A DNA stretch of 64,000 nucleotides from Heterotrichella gracilis (taxonomy: Eukaryota; Sar; Xanthophyceae; Tribonematales; Xanthonemataceae), in assembly GCA_032358255.1 (NCBI GenBank), contig JAULBX010012874.1:1-64000 (forward strand), written 5' to 3'. This document shows positions 25,301 to 36,600 of the stretch, one piece after another (within the stretch, counting starts at the first letter, position 1; every line of letters starts with the position of its first letter). The notes beneath the pieces are model-generated. The model was not told where the DNA came from, did not search any database, and was given only the letters and a program-made list of their open reading frames with translations. The position numbers and the translations under genes were made by a program.

Positions 25301-25987
25301 ATGTCTCTTTACTGCTTAATAATTGGGGAACTTGCTGATGCATGGGGATTAGGAATGGGGGTGGGGACGGGAGTGGGAACGGGGATGGGCGAGTTGGGAT
25401 TAGGGTTGGGTGGTGTGGCTGCATGGCATCGAGATAGGAGTGTGGTTGGTGTCTGCCTGAGGATGGTGGTGGGGAGGTGCGCTTGTTGGCCTGCTACTGT
25501 TGGTACATTCCGCCTGGTACTGGTGGTTGGGTGGTGACTGCCTGGGTTGCTGTGGCATAATATAGGACGACGGGATGCTGTATTGGATGGAGTGACAAGC
25601 TGAACACTAGTGCTGAAGCAAGTGCACCCGCACGAACAGCGGAAAAGGAATAAAGGAAGAGGGACTGTTGCTGTGACTGCTCCAACTGGCAGGACGTGTT
25701 TTATGCTAGCATTTGTGGAAGCTGCTGCATATCATCACCCGAAAACGTGGTCATAAAACCACAAACCACTTGCTACTAGCGCAATCCCTTTTGAGCACTT
25801 TTGCATGCATGCATTGTTGCACATGCATGCATATAGCACCAGGTTTTGATGCATAAACTCCGCACCGTGCTGGCTCCTGCTCTCCTTGCAGCCCGACTTT
25901 GATAGTACAACCCCCGTTATCTAGAACCACCACCTGCCCTGGGGCCGAGGTGGACGCTCCCCCCGACTGCCGACCTTCGCTATACAT
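22366..25987 (-). CDS. ARP6: Actin-related protein 6, five exons, 425 aa
   Basis: ARP6 is a nuclear subunit of the SWR1 chromatin-remodelling complex, which exchanges H2A for H2A.Z. Exons (minus): 25987-25866, 25132-24874, 24330-24077, 23858-23443, 22592-22366. All phases agree and 425 residues is the family size. The phosphate loop reads VVLDNGGCTIKVGLQG. Then come VFPNC, RRPIERGYVVNWDLE, VVTEPPFN, VVFEDLGFSS, VVVDAGFSFTHIVPIF, GGKALTNYFKELVSYRSINM, YVLPDG, ERFMVPEVLFHPSD, SNVVLTGGSTACPGF, PILSAWKGGSLLA and LTKAEYEEQG. FEDxGFSS and KAEYEE are ARP6-like rather than actin-like. The starting ATG is preceded by no conserved sequence and gives a short 18-residue leader. Intron 2 holds echoes of exon 2, and intron 4 is built of degenerate repeats. 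Confidence 0.93.
22670..23440. repeat. Degenerate repeats filling ARP6 intron 4
   Basis: Parts of the intron repeat imperfectly: 22676-22740 resembles 22824-22890 (shared GAAAGAGAGGGATGTAT and CCATATCCAG). Units with CACTTGAAAGCTGCC and TGACTGGaCCACCgTCCATG recur near 23114-23180 and 23375-23435. Confidence 0.7.
24540..24748 (-). repeat. Echoes of ARP6 exon 2 end
   Basis: A partial copy of the 3' end of exon 2 with its donor lies at 24667-24748 (coding MASGQETMFQV). A shorter fragment, CCCCGGGAGCCACCCG, lies at about 24540-24562. Both are in intron 2, downstream of the exon. Confidence 0.88.
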
Positions 25988-28901
25988 CAGCCCACCGAAC
26001 AGCAAGCCTAGAATTGTGCTGAGACGACGAGGATAAGCTAACACTAATACTTGAATAACATCAAAGTTGTCGAGAGGCTGTACCCCTTCCGTTTGCACTG
26101 GATGAACGGGGCATTCTGGGATAGAGGCAAGGTGACTCGCAAGAGGTCCGCGTTGTGCGGTGGGGTGCAATGTCTGCAGCACTAGAGTTAAGGCACTGTT
26201 AAAGCAGGGTTGCAGGTTGCTGAGCTGTGGGCTGCGTTGTGGAGTGCACCCTTGCACCACGAGTGTTCTAGTATTCTTCCTTGAACTGACTATCTGTTGT
26301 GGGCAAGGGAGGTATTGTATGCAAGTCGCGAGGCGGGCGTCAGTGATATCACCCTAGTTCTAACCCTACCACATGGCCGCTGTACCCGCTTACCATTCCA
26401 TAGCACTGCTGCCAGATGACAGCCGCTGCTGAGCTCAAACAACAGGTGCCTTGCTTGCCACAAGTCTCGACACCTGATCATGAACGATGGCTCATAAATA
26501 CCTTGCCAGGTAGCCAAACAGTCAGCAGGGGCACAAGCATCACCCAGCAAGTTGCACGGTGCCCCTTACCAGGAAGGGCCTATAGGCCATTCTGTTCCTG
26601 CGCTAAAACTCCACTGCTTCTAGTTATTCCTCCGAATTGTGTACGGTGTTTTCATGTCCCCATGTGTATCGACTTGGGTTGAACGTTGGCAGAGTCAACA
26701 GCCTGTAGCATGCAGGGCGTGCTGTAGAAATGATAGCGAGCTTCTCAACTACAATGTTCCAGCAGCACAGCCAGGATAGCAGCGTGAGCGGCACGAAGCA
26801 ATTCTGCACTGAACTGCTTGTCCCTTGCGCAATTTCAAGGGAAAGGGCATGTTAGTCCCACCGATGCATGTAAACCCAGATCAATGCTTAAAAAATACTA
26901 AGGTAAATTGATGAACCACCCGGGCTCAGCCAGTCCCCACCCCCATATCCATTGTGGCACTTCCCTAACCCTAAACCCTAAACCCTCGGGAAGTCCTGAA
27001 CCGTAAACCCTACAATCCCTCTGCGTAGTGTGCCTGTCGACATGGGGTGTGCAGGGATGCAGGTGGTGGTTTCAGGAGGCAGGATGGGATCTTAAGGAAG
27101 AGGGGCGCGGGTTGAGGGGCTTATGGTAGGGGGTTGGCGGCAGGGGTGTGCACGCGTGGCGGGTTGGGCATCGCCCCACGGCATGGCGATGCCTCAAAAC
27201 ACCAGATATGTCCCCAACTAAGATAGGTTGTATCAGCTCACACAGCACGCTGATTGCAATTATGAAAGTCACGCATTTTCACGTTGAATGCTTCAAGGCC
27301 CAGGGTGCGAGGGGGTACGGACATGTCCTGCAAGTGGGTCAGCGTGTACCTGGGCAGTGGGATCTGAGGGATTAGAACTCTGTGCATTGTGGAGACCATA
27401 TAAGGAAACAGCCCCTCCTGGAATTTATGGAGTGCCCTCCTTGGCAACCCACCTGCGAGGAAGAAGCTGGTGCAAACCCTAAAACTGCCATCCACAGCAG
27501 CTGGCAGCCGAGGTGGCAGCTGGCAGCCGAGGCGCAAGGTGCAGAAGGAAGGAAAAATTTCGAGAGGGTGGGGCAAGGCGACCTTCGTCTGCTCCTTCTT
27601 GGAACGCTTCGACATGTCAAAAGTTCTATTCCTTTTATCTCATGCTACAGCTGTGCAACGCTTCCAATCGCCACCATTCCCAGGCTACACCGCGTCAGCA
27701 GCAATTTCCTGCTCGGTTACCACCGTAGCGCTACAGACAGCTTGAAACCCCCCTGCCAGCTCTTGCAAACCACAACACTGCAGCATACCCGGGTAACCTC
27801 CACTTCGTATCCAAGGCAAATAAGGCTTGCTGTTTATTTGGACTGTATTGCGGCCTGCCAACCCTGTGTCGCTGTGCGACCCAATGGCTTGTCGCCCACC
27901 AAACCAGAGCCAAAACCCGGTTTAGTAAACCACCACGAGGTGAGTGGTCATTGCCCCATGCTGCTTCAAACTCCCACATTGGCCCATGCCTTTCTGCACA
28001 TGTGTTGATCTAGCCGTGTAATAAGCCCAAGACTCGTCGCGAGATGCCTGCACCCCCATCACTCCTGGGGCCATACGCGGTTACGGCCAGCAGATGTAAA
28101 CGTCACCCTCCCACACATAAACACATCCATTGCCACTTACCACCTTTCTACTTCATAACGTCATCGCTTCAAGACTACCCGCAACCCTCACACACTCGAC
28201 GTCGCCATATGGATGCATCCACACACGCACTACCCATCTGCACCCATGGCCACACCTCCACACACGCACAGATGTGGATAAACACTGCCCCCAACTCTTT
28301 GCCTCGCTTTCCATACAGATACGTTGTCATAAAGGCACACCCATCTTGCTCACAACCATATAAGGTCACCATGCACCAACCTTACAACCCATGCGTATGC
28401 GCAGCGTGTGACCGATATGCCCCAAGGTTAAAAAACACCCTTCCCTGTGCCACAGGACAGACACAAGCCATTTAGTACAAGACAACCAACTCCAAAGGCA
28501 TTTGTGAATAAGGCGCACAGCAACTGGGAGGGGCCCCTTGATAGAGGCCTCTGCAGATAACGATGCCCCATCAAGCCACTACCAGAAACGCAATGACACG
28601 CGTGGTAGGTGGCTTTATCGCTGCATCCTGTAACGCTTTCCGCCTATGCACCCAGCAGACATATCCCATCAAGCCACCGCTAGAAGCAGGGTGACTAACA
28701 TCTCTGCTGGGTTTTAGGCACGTACATCTAGGTTTTTTGCAGGTGTTAGGGTTTTCGGTCAGGGGCCATCGCTCTCCAGTCAGCACATGCTGCTAGTGCC
28801 AGCTGGCAGCTGCTTGTACAGTACATAATGTAACACCAGTGCTCAAATTTCTACCGATAATATAATTTGGTAAACAAAAGTGCTGATTTCCCTTTTTGCA
28901 G
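25988..28901. other. Large region without a recognised gene
   Basis: The left edge is the ARP6 upstream region. The right edge should hold the promoter and first exon of the GH5-like gene. A minus-strand frame at 27615-27238 (125 codons, starting MSKRSKKEQTK) has a plausible ATG and basic start, but I recognise no family and it overlaps a plus-strand frame, so I do not call it. A telomere-like tract lies at 26966-26990. Confidence 0.4.
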
Positions 28902-31900
28902 GCTTTGGCATGGCTTATTTTGGCCCTGGCGTTGCGCACCTGTGGGGCCAAATACCCTTTTGGTCCCGAGGGGCCCACCGACAAAGATTTGAACCATTGG
29001 GCGGACACAAAATTCCGGTCACTGGATGGGTACAGGCAGAACACGCGCAGCACACAGGTGCGGGGTGACCCTAGTGGGTTTCAGATGGTGCCGCTGCGAG
29101 CCTAGGGTTTAGGGTTTTGCTAGGCCGTTGGTTCAGGTAAATTGTTCCCCATCATACGCAGTAGAGATTTCAATACTTAAAAAAAGGACCATTGACTCAT
29201 CGTGTTTTTATGTTGATTTAAATACCTCCCCCCTGGTCCCCAGTCGCTGTGCATCATCCCCACCAAGCAGCCCTCCAAGCTCCAGGGGATTGTCACCACG
29301 CGCGGGGGGAGTTTCATGGAAAACGGGAAACCCTACTACTTTGCGGGCACAAACGCGTTTTACGCGGCGGCCTCGGTCCCCAACTTGGACGACTGCGAGG
29401 TCTGGGATTTGTACCAGGTAAGAGTGGGTTGAACACCCTGCGTCGGGGAGAGGCAGGGCTCAGATCAAGCTGTTTAGGGTTCATGGGTGGCTACACGATC
29501 TGGGATCTAAACCCTGGGTTTCAAAAAAACCGTAGTCAGAGTCTATGCAGGGCTTAGGTCGGGGCGTAAAACACTCCAAACCATCAACCCTCAACCCTCC
29601 CCTAACACTCAAAACCCTAAACCCTTGCCCCTCTTCTGCAGGTGCACGCAGCCAATGGCATGAAAGTCATCCGAGCATTCTCCTTAAGTTTAGCGACGGG
29701 CACACCCTGCCCAGCGCATGTGAAGGTCTACAACACCCTAAACCCTAAGCCAATTAATGAAAACCCTAAGCCAATTAATGAAAACCCTAAACCACCTAAA
29801 ACCCAAAACCCAACAAAAACCCTGCCCTCATCTGCAGGTGCATGCAGCCAATGGCATGAAGGTGGTCCGAGCGTTCTCCTTCAGCGATGGACACACCCTA
29901 CCCAGCGCATTTGAGGGCCCCAATCCCCCCCTCCAGCCGCATTTGAGGGTGTACAACGAAAAGGCCCTGCGGCGCCTGGATTTGGCCCTCTATGCTGCAG
30001 CCTCGGCTGGAGTCCGCATCATTATGACCCTCACGGACCCCTACACGTCATTCACATCTGGGAGCGATGCGTACACAAGGGGCAGATATGGGGGCATGTC
30101 ATGGTGCGGCATGGTTTGTGACGGTGATAAGACCCTAAACCCTAAGGGTAGACCCAAGCTGGTATTGGGGGTTGGCATGGGAAGGGCAGGGCAGCGGGGG
30201 CTGTGTAGGGTTGGACCTGTGATGCAGGCAGCTAATTACCTTTTTTACACCAACTGCGATAGGGCACCCTACAAAAGCCATAGCTTGATATTGCCCCAAA
30301 ACCCTACGTTGTGATTGGAAAACCCTAGCCATGGCTGTGCCAAAACCCTCCATTGTGGTTTCCCAGGTACGCGTGGCAGGTGCGGGGCTTTGGCGCGGAC
30401 GACTACCTGCCCTTCTTCTACCAAGACCCTACCGTTAGGGTTTTCTTCAAGCGCTTCATCGCCACCCTCATCAACCGCACCAACACCTACGACAGGGTCC
30501 CCTACAAGTCCCACCCTGCCATCTTTGCCTGGCAGCTGGGGAACGAGCTGCACATGAAGTCGGATTACGAGATCAACCTGGGGCTGCCACCTGGCAAGAT
30601 CTTTTTGGAGTGGCCAACCCTCTTTTTGGAGTGGCCAACCCTAGGCCAAGATGGCAAAAACTGCTTCATATACCTCAACTCCACCGGGCCTGGGAGGGAG
30701 TATGGATATTGCGCAATGTCCTGCGGGGAGTGTGTCAATCCCTGCTATAGCCTGAACCCGGATTGTACCCCTCCGGCTCCGCCCCCCCCTGTGCTCCCCA
30801 CATTTGTGGTGGGGGTGGTCCTCCCCGAGTGCGAGCACTGCCTGGATGTGCCCCCAGATGACCTCTACTCCTGCACAGACAGGGTGAGTGCTGCCGTTTG
30901 GCTGGGGCCACATGTATAGTTGGGATCACGTGCTCATAACTATGCATTTTTGCCTCAGAATAATACAGCAAATGCTTGAAATACTTTCATAAACAGCTTG
31001 CTTCTTTATGTTCATGACAAAGTGTATCCGGGCAGGAGCACAGCAAGCGAGGTCCTTAGTTTCCATGCCAGCACGCACAATAATCAAATAAACATTACGT
31101 TTCATTGATTTCAATATTGAAAAGCCACATTTTCTTCAGATCTGTTTCTAGAAAACGTGCCATTCCACCACCATCACCCCTTTTCGCAGCCATATTGAAC
31201 TTGTGTTACTCCCCCATCTCACAGAGACTATGGGGTCAGTGCTACGAGCCATACATGCTCAACACCACCCTGAATAAATTTGGGAATTGCGCCCTCACAT
31301 GTGGGAGGTGCCCAGACTACTGCGCCGCATACAACCCGTCGCCACCGCCACCGCCGCCGAGCCCTAGCCCCCCACCTCCAGCCCTACCAGTCGCCAGCCC
31401 CAGCCCCCCACCCCTACTGCCACTCCCGCCAAATCCGATTGGCAGGTCCCACCCAAGATTCCCACCCGCAGCCCCACCAACAGCGCCTCCCACAGCGCCT
31501 CCCACAGCGTCTCCAACAGCCCCTCCCAATGCGCCACCCGCAGCCCCACCCACAATGGTTACCCCTCCCACCACCCCATCAACGGCACCTCCCACAGCCC
31601 CACCCACAGCGCCTCCCACAGCCCCACCCATAGCGCCTCCCACGGGCCCACCCACAGCCCCTTCCACCACCCCATCAACAGCCCCACCAAAGGCACTTTC
31701 CACAGCCTCACCCACAGCCCCACCCACAGCCCCCCCCGCAGCCCCCCCCGCAGCCCCTCCCACAGCGCCTCCAACAACTCCACCTAAAGCGTCTCACACG
31801 GGCCCTCCCACAGCCCCTCCCACCACCCCACCCACATTCCCTCCACCAGCCCACCCCGCAGCCCCACCCACAACCTCTCCCACCACCCCTCCCCCCAAAC

Positions 31901-32244
31901 CGTCCACAAACCCTCCCACACCCTCTCCCACGGACCCACCCACCACCCCTCCCACAGCCTCTCCCGCAGCCCCACCCACAGCCCCTCCAAGAGCCCCTCC
32001 CACAGCCTCACCCACACTTCCACCCAAATCTCCACCAACAGCCCCTCCCATTGCTCCACCCACAGTCCCACCCACAGTCCCTCCCGCAGCCCCTCCCAAA
32101 GCGCCACGCACAGCCCCACCCACCACCCCTCCCACCACCCCACCCACAGCCCCACCCACCACCCCTCCCACAGTCCCACCAACAGCCCCTCCCACAGTCC
32201 ACCAGCAGCCCCTCCCACAGTCCCACCAACAGCCCCACCAATAG
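28902..32244 (+). CDS. Secreted GH5 mannanase-like / ShKT / proline-rich chimera (5' end unresolved)
   Basis: Exons: 28902-29057, 29244-29417, 29838-30103, 30367-30883, 31225-32244. The phases agree and give at least 710 residues. The first exon opens with a hydrophobic run (LAWLILALAL) like a signal peptide, but its ATG must be in an unplaced exon. Exons 2-4 match endo-beta-mannanases of family GH5: YYFAGTNAFYAA, VHAANGMKVVRAFSFSDG, LPFFYQDPTVRVFFKRF, and AIFAWQLGNELH with the catalytic acid/base Glu. The rest of the TIM barrel, including the nucleophile Glu, is not seen. Instead come Cys-rich ShKT-like modules (CFIY...YCAMSCGEC and CLDVPPDDLYSC...WGQCYEP...CALTCGRC). Then SPPPP and several hundred residues of APPT repeats follow, as in algal extracellular-matrix glycoproteins. 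A 21-bp tandem duplication in exon 4 repeats FLEWPTL. Enzyme activity is doubtful. Confidence 0.72.
29642..29735 (+). repeat. Echo of GH5-like exon 3 start
   Basis: This is a copy of the 5' edge of the exon at 29838, with its CTGCAG acceptor and coding for VHAANGMKVIRAFS. It then decays into telomere-like CCCTAA units and two ATTAATGAAAACCCTAAGCC repeats. Confidence 0.93.
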
Positions 32245-32290
32245 CCCCTCCCGCAGCCCCACCAACAGCCCTACCCACAGCAACACCACC
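31450..32290 (+). repeat. Proline-rich coding repeat array
   Basis: Roughly 800 bases of CCCACAGCCCCTCCC-like units encode (T/A)(A/T)PP(T) repeats. Each CCTCCCACAG resembles a 3' splice site, so splicing within the array cannot be excluded. The reverse strand shows long Gly-rich open frames, which are mirror images of the repeat and not genes. Confidence 0.9.
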
Positions 32291-32458
32291 AACTGCGCGG
32301 CGTGCCCCTCGTGGTTGATGGCCACTCATGAATTCCATTCCGGACGGGAATGTGTGGGGTGCAAATTGCCTCCAGCTGTAGGGGCGTACTGTATGAAATG
32401 TTGGGGGCAAAGGGAGAGCGGCACATGTGGAAAGTTTTCCTGCCACTCGGGCGAATAA
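32290..32458 (+). other. Cys-rich open segment after the proline repeat, other frame
   Basis: In the frame one step from that of the preceding exon, the repeat continues (SPTNSPTNSP) into a segment rich in cysteine (NCAACPSWLM, CVGCKLPP, YCMKCWGQ, TCGKFSCHSGE) and a stop. It looks like a real C-terminal module that the repeat frame no longer reaches, or that splicing reaches. Confidence 0.5.
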
Positions 32459-33285
32459 CCATTCCAATTTTGACCACTCCGGTTGACATTGATTACACAA
32501 AAGTCATGCTCCAACGTAGTCGGGAACAGGGACGAGCGACGGCATGTAGGTTAGCATGCCGGATGTCACAGGCGTGTACAGTATTACTAAATTATGATGC
32601 ATTCTGCTCTTGTTTCTCGAATGTATCTCCATACGTTCCCGTACATATCTACGTGTGTACAATAAGTATTGTTAGTTGCTCAACTATTTACGCGGCACCA
32701 CTCTGTGCTGCCTACCACACTCATTTCTATTCAATGACTACCAGGGTCCCTGATGTCATCAACAAATTAATATTTACCCATACTATGACAATATCATTAT
32801 GGTATCTATCTCATAGCATAAAGTAGACTATCAGCTCCAGCCAGGCGCAGCTCCCTATATGCCCGCAATGCACTGTCTACTGTAAATTACTCGCAGCAAT
32901 CTGCCAAAAAATCATGCACTCACGTTATCCTCCATTTGTTAATAGAGCAAAGTTCGACAAAATTCACAACCTTTCCAAAAACCACTCATAAAACAGTCAG
33001 CGCGCGCTTCCCCCCTCCTGGGGGTAGTGAGCAGCGAGTGAGGCACAACTTGCCCAGCCCCATCCTCGCACTCCCTGGTACCCCCCATGCAATGGCTATA
33101 CCCATCAGCAAAACCATCCCGTAAGGCAGGACCACCCTGCACTCCTCTCACCTCCCTCTCCACCTCCATCGAGCACAAATGCCCGCCAACCCCTCCCCTG
33201 CCCCAGTCCATGGGTACCCACCCCTTGCATCAAGATGCGCCCCCACAGCCAAAATTCACTGCCGCACCACTGAGAGAGCCATAGC
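32459..33285. other. Region between convergent genes
   Basis: No exon was recognised. It lies between the ends of the GH5-like gene (+) and the large minus-strand gene, and should contain both 3' UTRs. Confidence 0.4.
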
Positions 33286-33600
33286 ATGACCCAAGCTTGC
33301 GAGCCAGCACCAATAATGCGCAGCACTCCACCCCATCCCATATCGCTCAGCCCCCCCACCCCCGCTCTCACCTCCCACCCCTTGCGCATGCGAATTGCAT
33401 CCCACAATCCCCCCTCCTCACAGCGCGATGAGTCTCTTCAGCGTGGCAGTCACCCCCAGCATCCCCATCGGCACAACTCAAATCCCCATCCTCACACAAT
33501 CAGTCCCCACAGCGTCGCCATCACCCCCAGCATCACCAGGCACTGCGGCACAACCGACAGCCAGGGCTTGGCTGCTAGCTTGCGAGTGAGCACCAGCCAT
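33286..33600 (-). repeat. Echoes of the polyferredoxin gene's terminal exon
   Basis: A copy of the last exon's end lies at about 33502-33596 (CACTGCGGCACAACCGACAG, GGCTTGGCTGCTAGCTTGCG). A shorter one at about 33292-33325 has GCTTGCGAGCCAGCACCAA. Both are past the stop codon. Confidence 0.85.
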
Positions 33601-33683
33601 CCACCCCCTCCCACCCCATCACACAATGCGTGGCCCCTCACCCTTCCCTCCACCTCCCCATCCACCGATCCCCTCCCCCATCT

Positions 33684-36600
33684 TCACACGATCAGTCCCC
33701 ACAGTGTGGCCGTCACCCCCAGCATCACCAGGCACTGCGGGACCACAGACAGCCAGGGCTTGGCTGCCAGCTTGCGAGTGAGCACCAGCGATGCGCAGCA
33801 GCCCGCAAAGAGGGTGGTGCCTTGCAGGAAGTTGATAACCGCTGGGTGGGGCGCCAGGTAGGGAAGCTGGGAGTAGCCGTCCATGCCCACCATGTTGCCT
33901 GAAGGGGGGGGGGGTGAGTTGTGTCAATGGAAAGTAATGGAAGCTACAGAGGTGGGGGAGGGATGGGAATGCTCTTTTAGTACAGTATTGCAACAGAAAA
34001 CTGGGTTTATAAATTGTGGGTATATAAAATGTGCCTTTGCTGTGTGACCACTACACGTGGTATTTTTTGTGATGTCAGGTTAGCAGCTTGTGTATCACAA
34101 TTTGCAAGCAATACATGCCCGTGAACAAAAAGGCAATCCCATTGGTAGATAACACACACTTTACGTGAGTGCCTACATTTCGCCCCCACCCAGCACCCAG
34201 CATGCATTGCGCAATGCGTCGCATATTCCCACCCACCTGCCACCTGCGGCACCCGCCCCGCCTCGTTGAGAAACAGGTCCTGGTAATGCGCACACTTGCG
34301 CCACCTTTTCCTCCTAAGAGTGCACCCAACCTTCTGCCCAACAATCACCAGTTACCCCATTAGAGAAATGCCCCTCCACACAAATGCGCCACATTTCCCA
34401 CCCACCCACCTGCCACCTGCAGAATCCGCCCCGCCTCGTTGAAAAACAGGTCCTGGTAATGCGCCAGGGTGGCCGCCCACACCAGGGGGAGATAGCCATA
34501 GCCCAGCACCAAAAACGGGGCGGGGCGGGGCCATGTAGCGGGTGCAGCCAGCCTCCAGGCGGCATCCGCCCCCCACGCCACCACCCCCGGAGCTGCCAGC
34601 AGGAGTGCGGTGGAGATGATGTGGGGGTTGAGGGAGGTGTGGAGGGTGGGGTCCAGCCCCAGGGTGGTGGCAATGTCGGGGAAGTGGTGGCAGTAGACTG
34701 CAAGGGGGAAGGGAAGGGGGTCAAGGGTTGGTAGCAGACGCCAACCAAACAAGGAGGGAGAGGAGTTCATGGTGTGCGCAGCAGAATACAAGGAAACATC
34801 TTTTTAGTGAGCACGTTGTTGTAGCAGTAATCTGGGACCATTATCGCTTTCCACCAACCCTCTTTGCCCCCCCCTGAACATGAGCGCTAGCTCAGCCTCC
34901 ATCGGCATGTGTGTAAGGTGTAGGGTTTAGATTCGAGGTTTAAGGTTTTTTCTTACCTGCCCCCAGCAATATGAACATGAGCGCCAGCTCAGCCTCCAAG
35001 GGCTTGTGGGTGGTCCACAGGTCGATCCCGGGGATGCGCAGCCGGAACTCAACAGACCTGAGAAAAAGGAAGAAGAGGGGTGGAGGTTAGATTTGTGGAC
35101 CGATACGACAACCTGGTTGAGTGGATTGGGGCTTTCTTGTTCAAGTACACATTGCAGGAACACTCATGGCAGCCCAACAATATGCTTTTTCTATCCGTGC
35201 CATGACACAAACCCTACCCAAGGGTTCTTACCTGAGGCATGCAGTTCCTGTTGCTATGCTAGGGTTGGCACAGGGAAGCCATACCTCAGCGAGGGTTTAC
35301 GATCAGCACCCGCGCCGTCGTTGGCTTCAGCTAACCCCAAAACCCTACACCCTGGTCCCTGGACCCTACACCCACCTGTGGGGGCAAGCCTTGAGGCAGT
35401 CCATGCACAGCACGCAGCTCCTGTTGTCCTGATGCTGCTCTAGAGCTTACCACAAAACCCGTCCACTGATTAGGGTTTCACCAAGGGTTTTCTCACCTGT
35501 GTGGGCAAGCCTTGAGACAGTCCATGCAGAGCACGCAGCTCCTGTTGTCCTGAAGCTGTTCTAGGGTTGGCACAGCAAAACCTTTACCCTAATCAGGATT
35601 CACCACCAGATCACAAAGGTTGTTCCCCATCCCTGTAGTGACACAAATTCTACCCAAGGTTCTCTCACCTGTGGGGGCATGCCTTGAGGCAGTCCATGCA
35701 CAGCACGCACTTCCTGTTGTCCTGAAGCTGCACCAGGGTTTATCACAACACCCATACCCTTGTCTAGGGTTTCACAAGGGTTTCCTCACCTGTGGGGGCA
35801 TGCCTTGAGGCAGTCCATGCACAGCACGCAGTTCCTGTTGTCCTGGAGCTGTGCGGGGTGCGACCCGATGGGGCACCCAGCTGTCTCCAGACCCTCCGGT
35901 GGGATCGCTGGTGATCCCTTGTAACACCCGTAGGTGGTGCAGTTGGCTGCGGTGGGGGGTGGCGAGTTGTATTGTGGAGGGGCGGGCAGGATGTACATTT
36001 ACATGCAATGTTCACCACATGAACCATAGTCAAGGGTTACCCCCGCCTGAGCTCAGTGGCTAGTGCATTCGTGGTCAAGGGTGGGGGTATACGTTTCTCT
36101 CACCTGAGCACACACCCTGGCTTGCCCTCAGCTCAGTGGCCGACAGCTTTGCAAACAAGCCATTCATGCCACCGATGGGGCACAGGTACCTGCACAAGCA
36201 ATGCCATTTTTCAATATCAATAACTTTGGTTGTATTTCCCACCTAGTAACAGAGATGGTGTCCTTTTTCACCTAATGCCACGCAGAGTCTGGCTACCTCC
36301 TCTTTCTCAGGGAGCCAAAGCACACATGCACCTAAACGGCTTCAAAAGCATGATGCGCTGTATGTTGTTGAAACCGAGCGTTGGTCAAAGGAGGGGGGCT
36401 AGCCAGGTGCACGTCTGCGCCAAAACCACTTCTAGAATTCAGGGTTAGGGTTACAGGGCGAGGTGCCAGCGCTTACCCTGCACCAGAACCTTTTCTCAAA
36501 GATTGCTGAGCAGATCATTGCAATAGCCAGGACAGCGCTGCATTATTGGTGCAAGTGTGCGCTAAATACACCGTAAATCCCCATAGAAACTCTACACCCT

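Noticed and set aside
27238-27615. 125-codon minus-strand frame starting MSKRSKKEQTK
   Set aside because: It has a plausible start but no recognisable domain, homolog or splice context, and a plus-strand frame overlaps it.
31317-32500. Long Gly-rich open frames on the minus strand
   Set aside because: They are exact mirror images of the CCCACAGCCCC proline-coding repeat and carry no independent protein signal.
35225-35735. CRISPR-like spaced repeats
   Set aside because: The repeats are copies of a neighbouring exon's end with uneven spacing in a eukaryotic gene.
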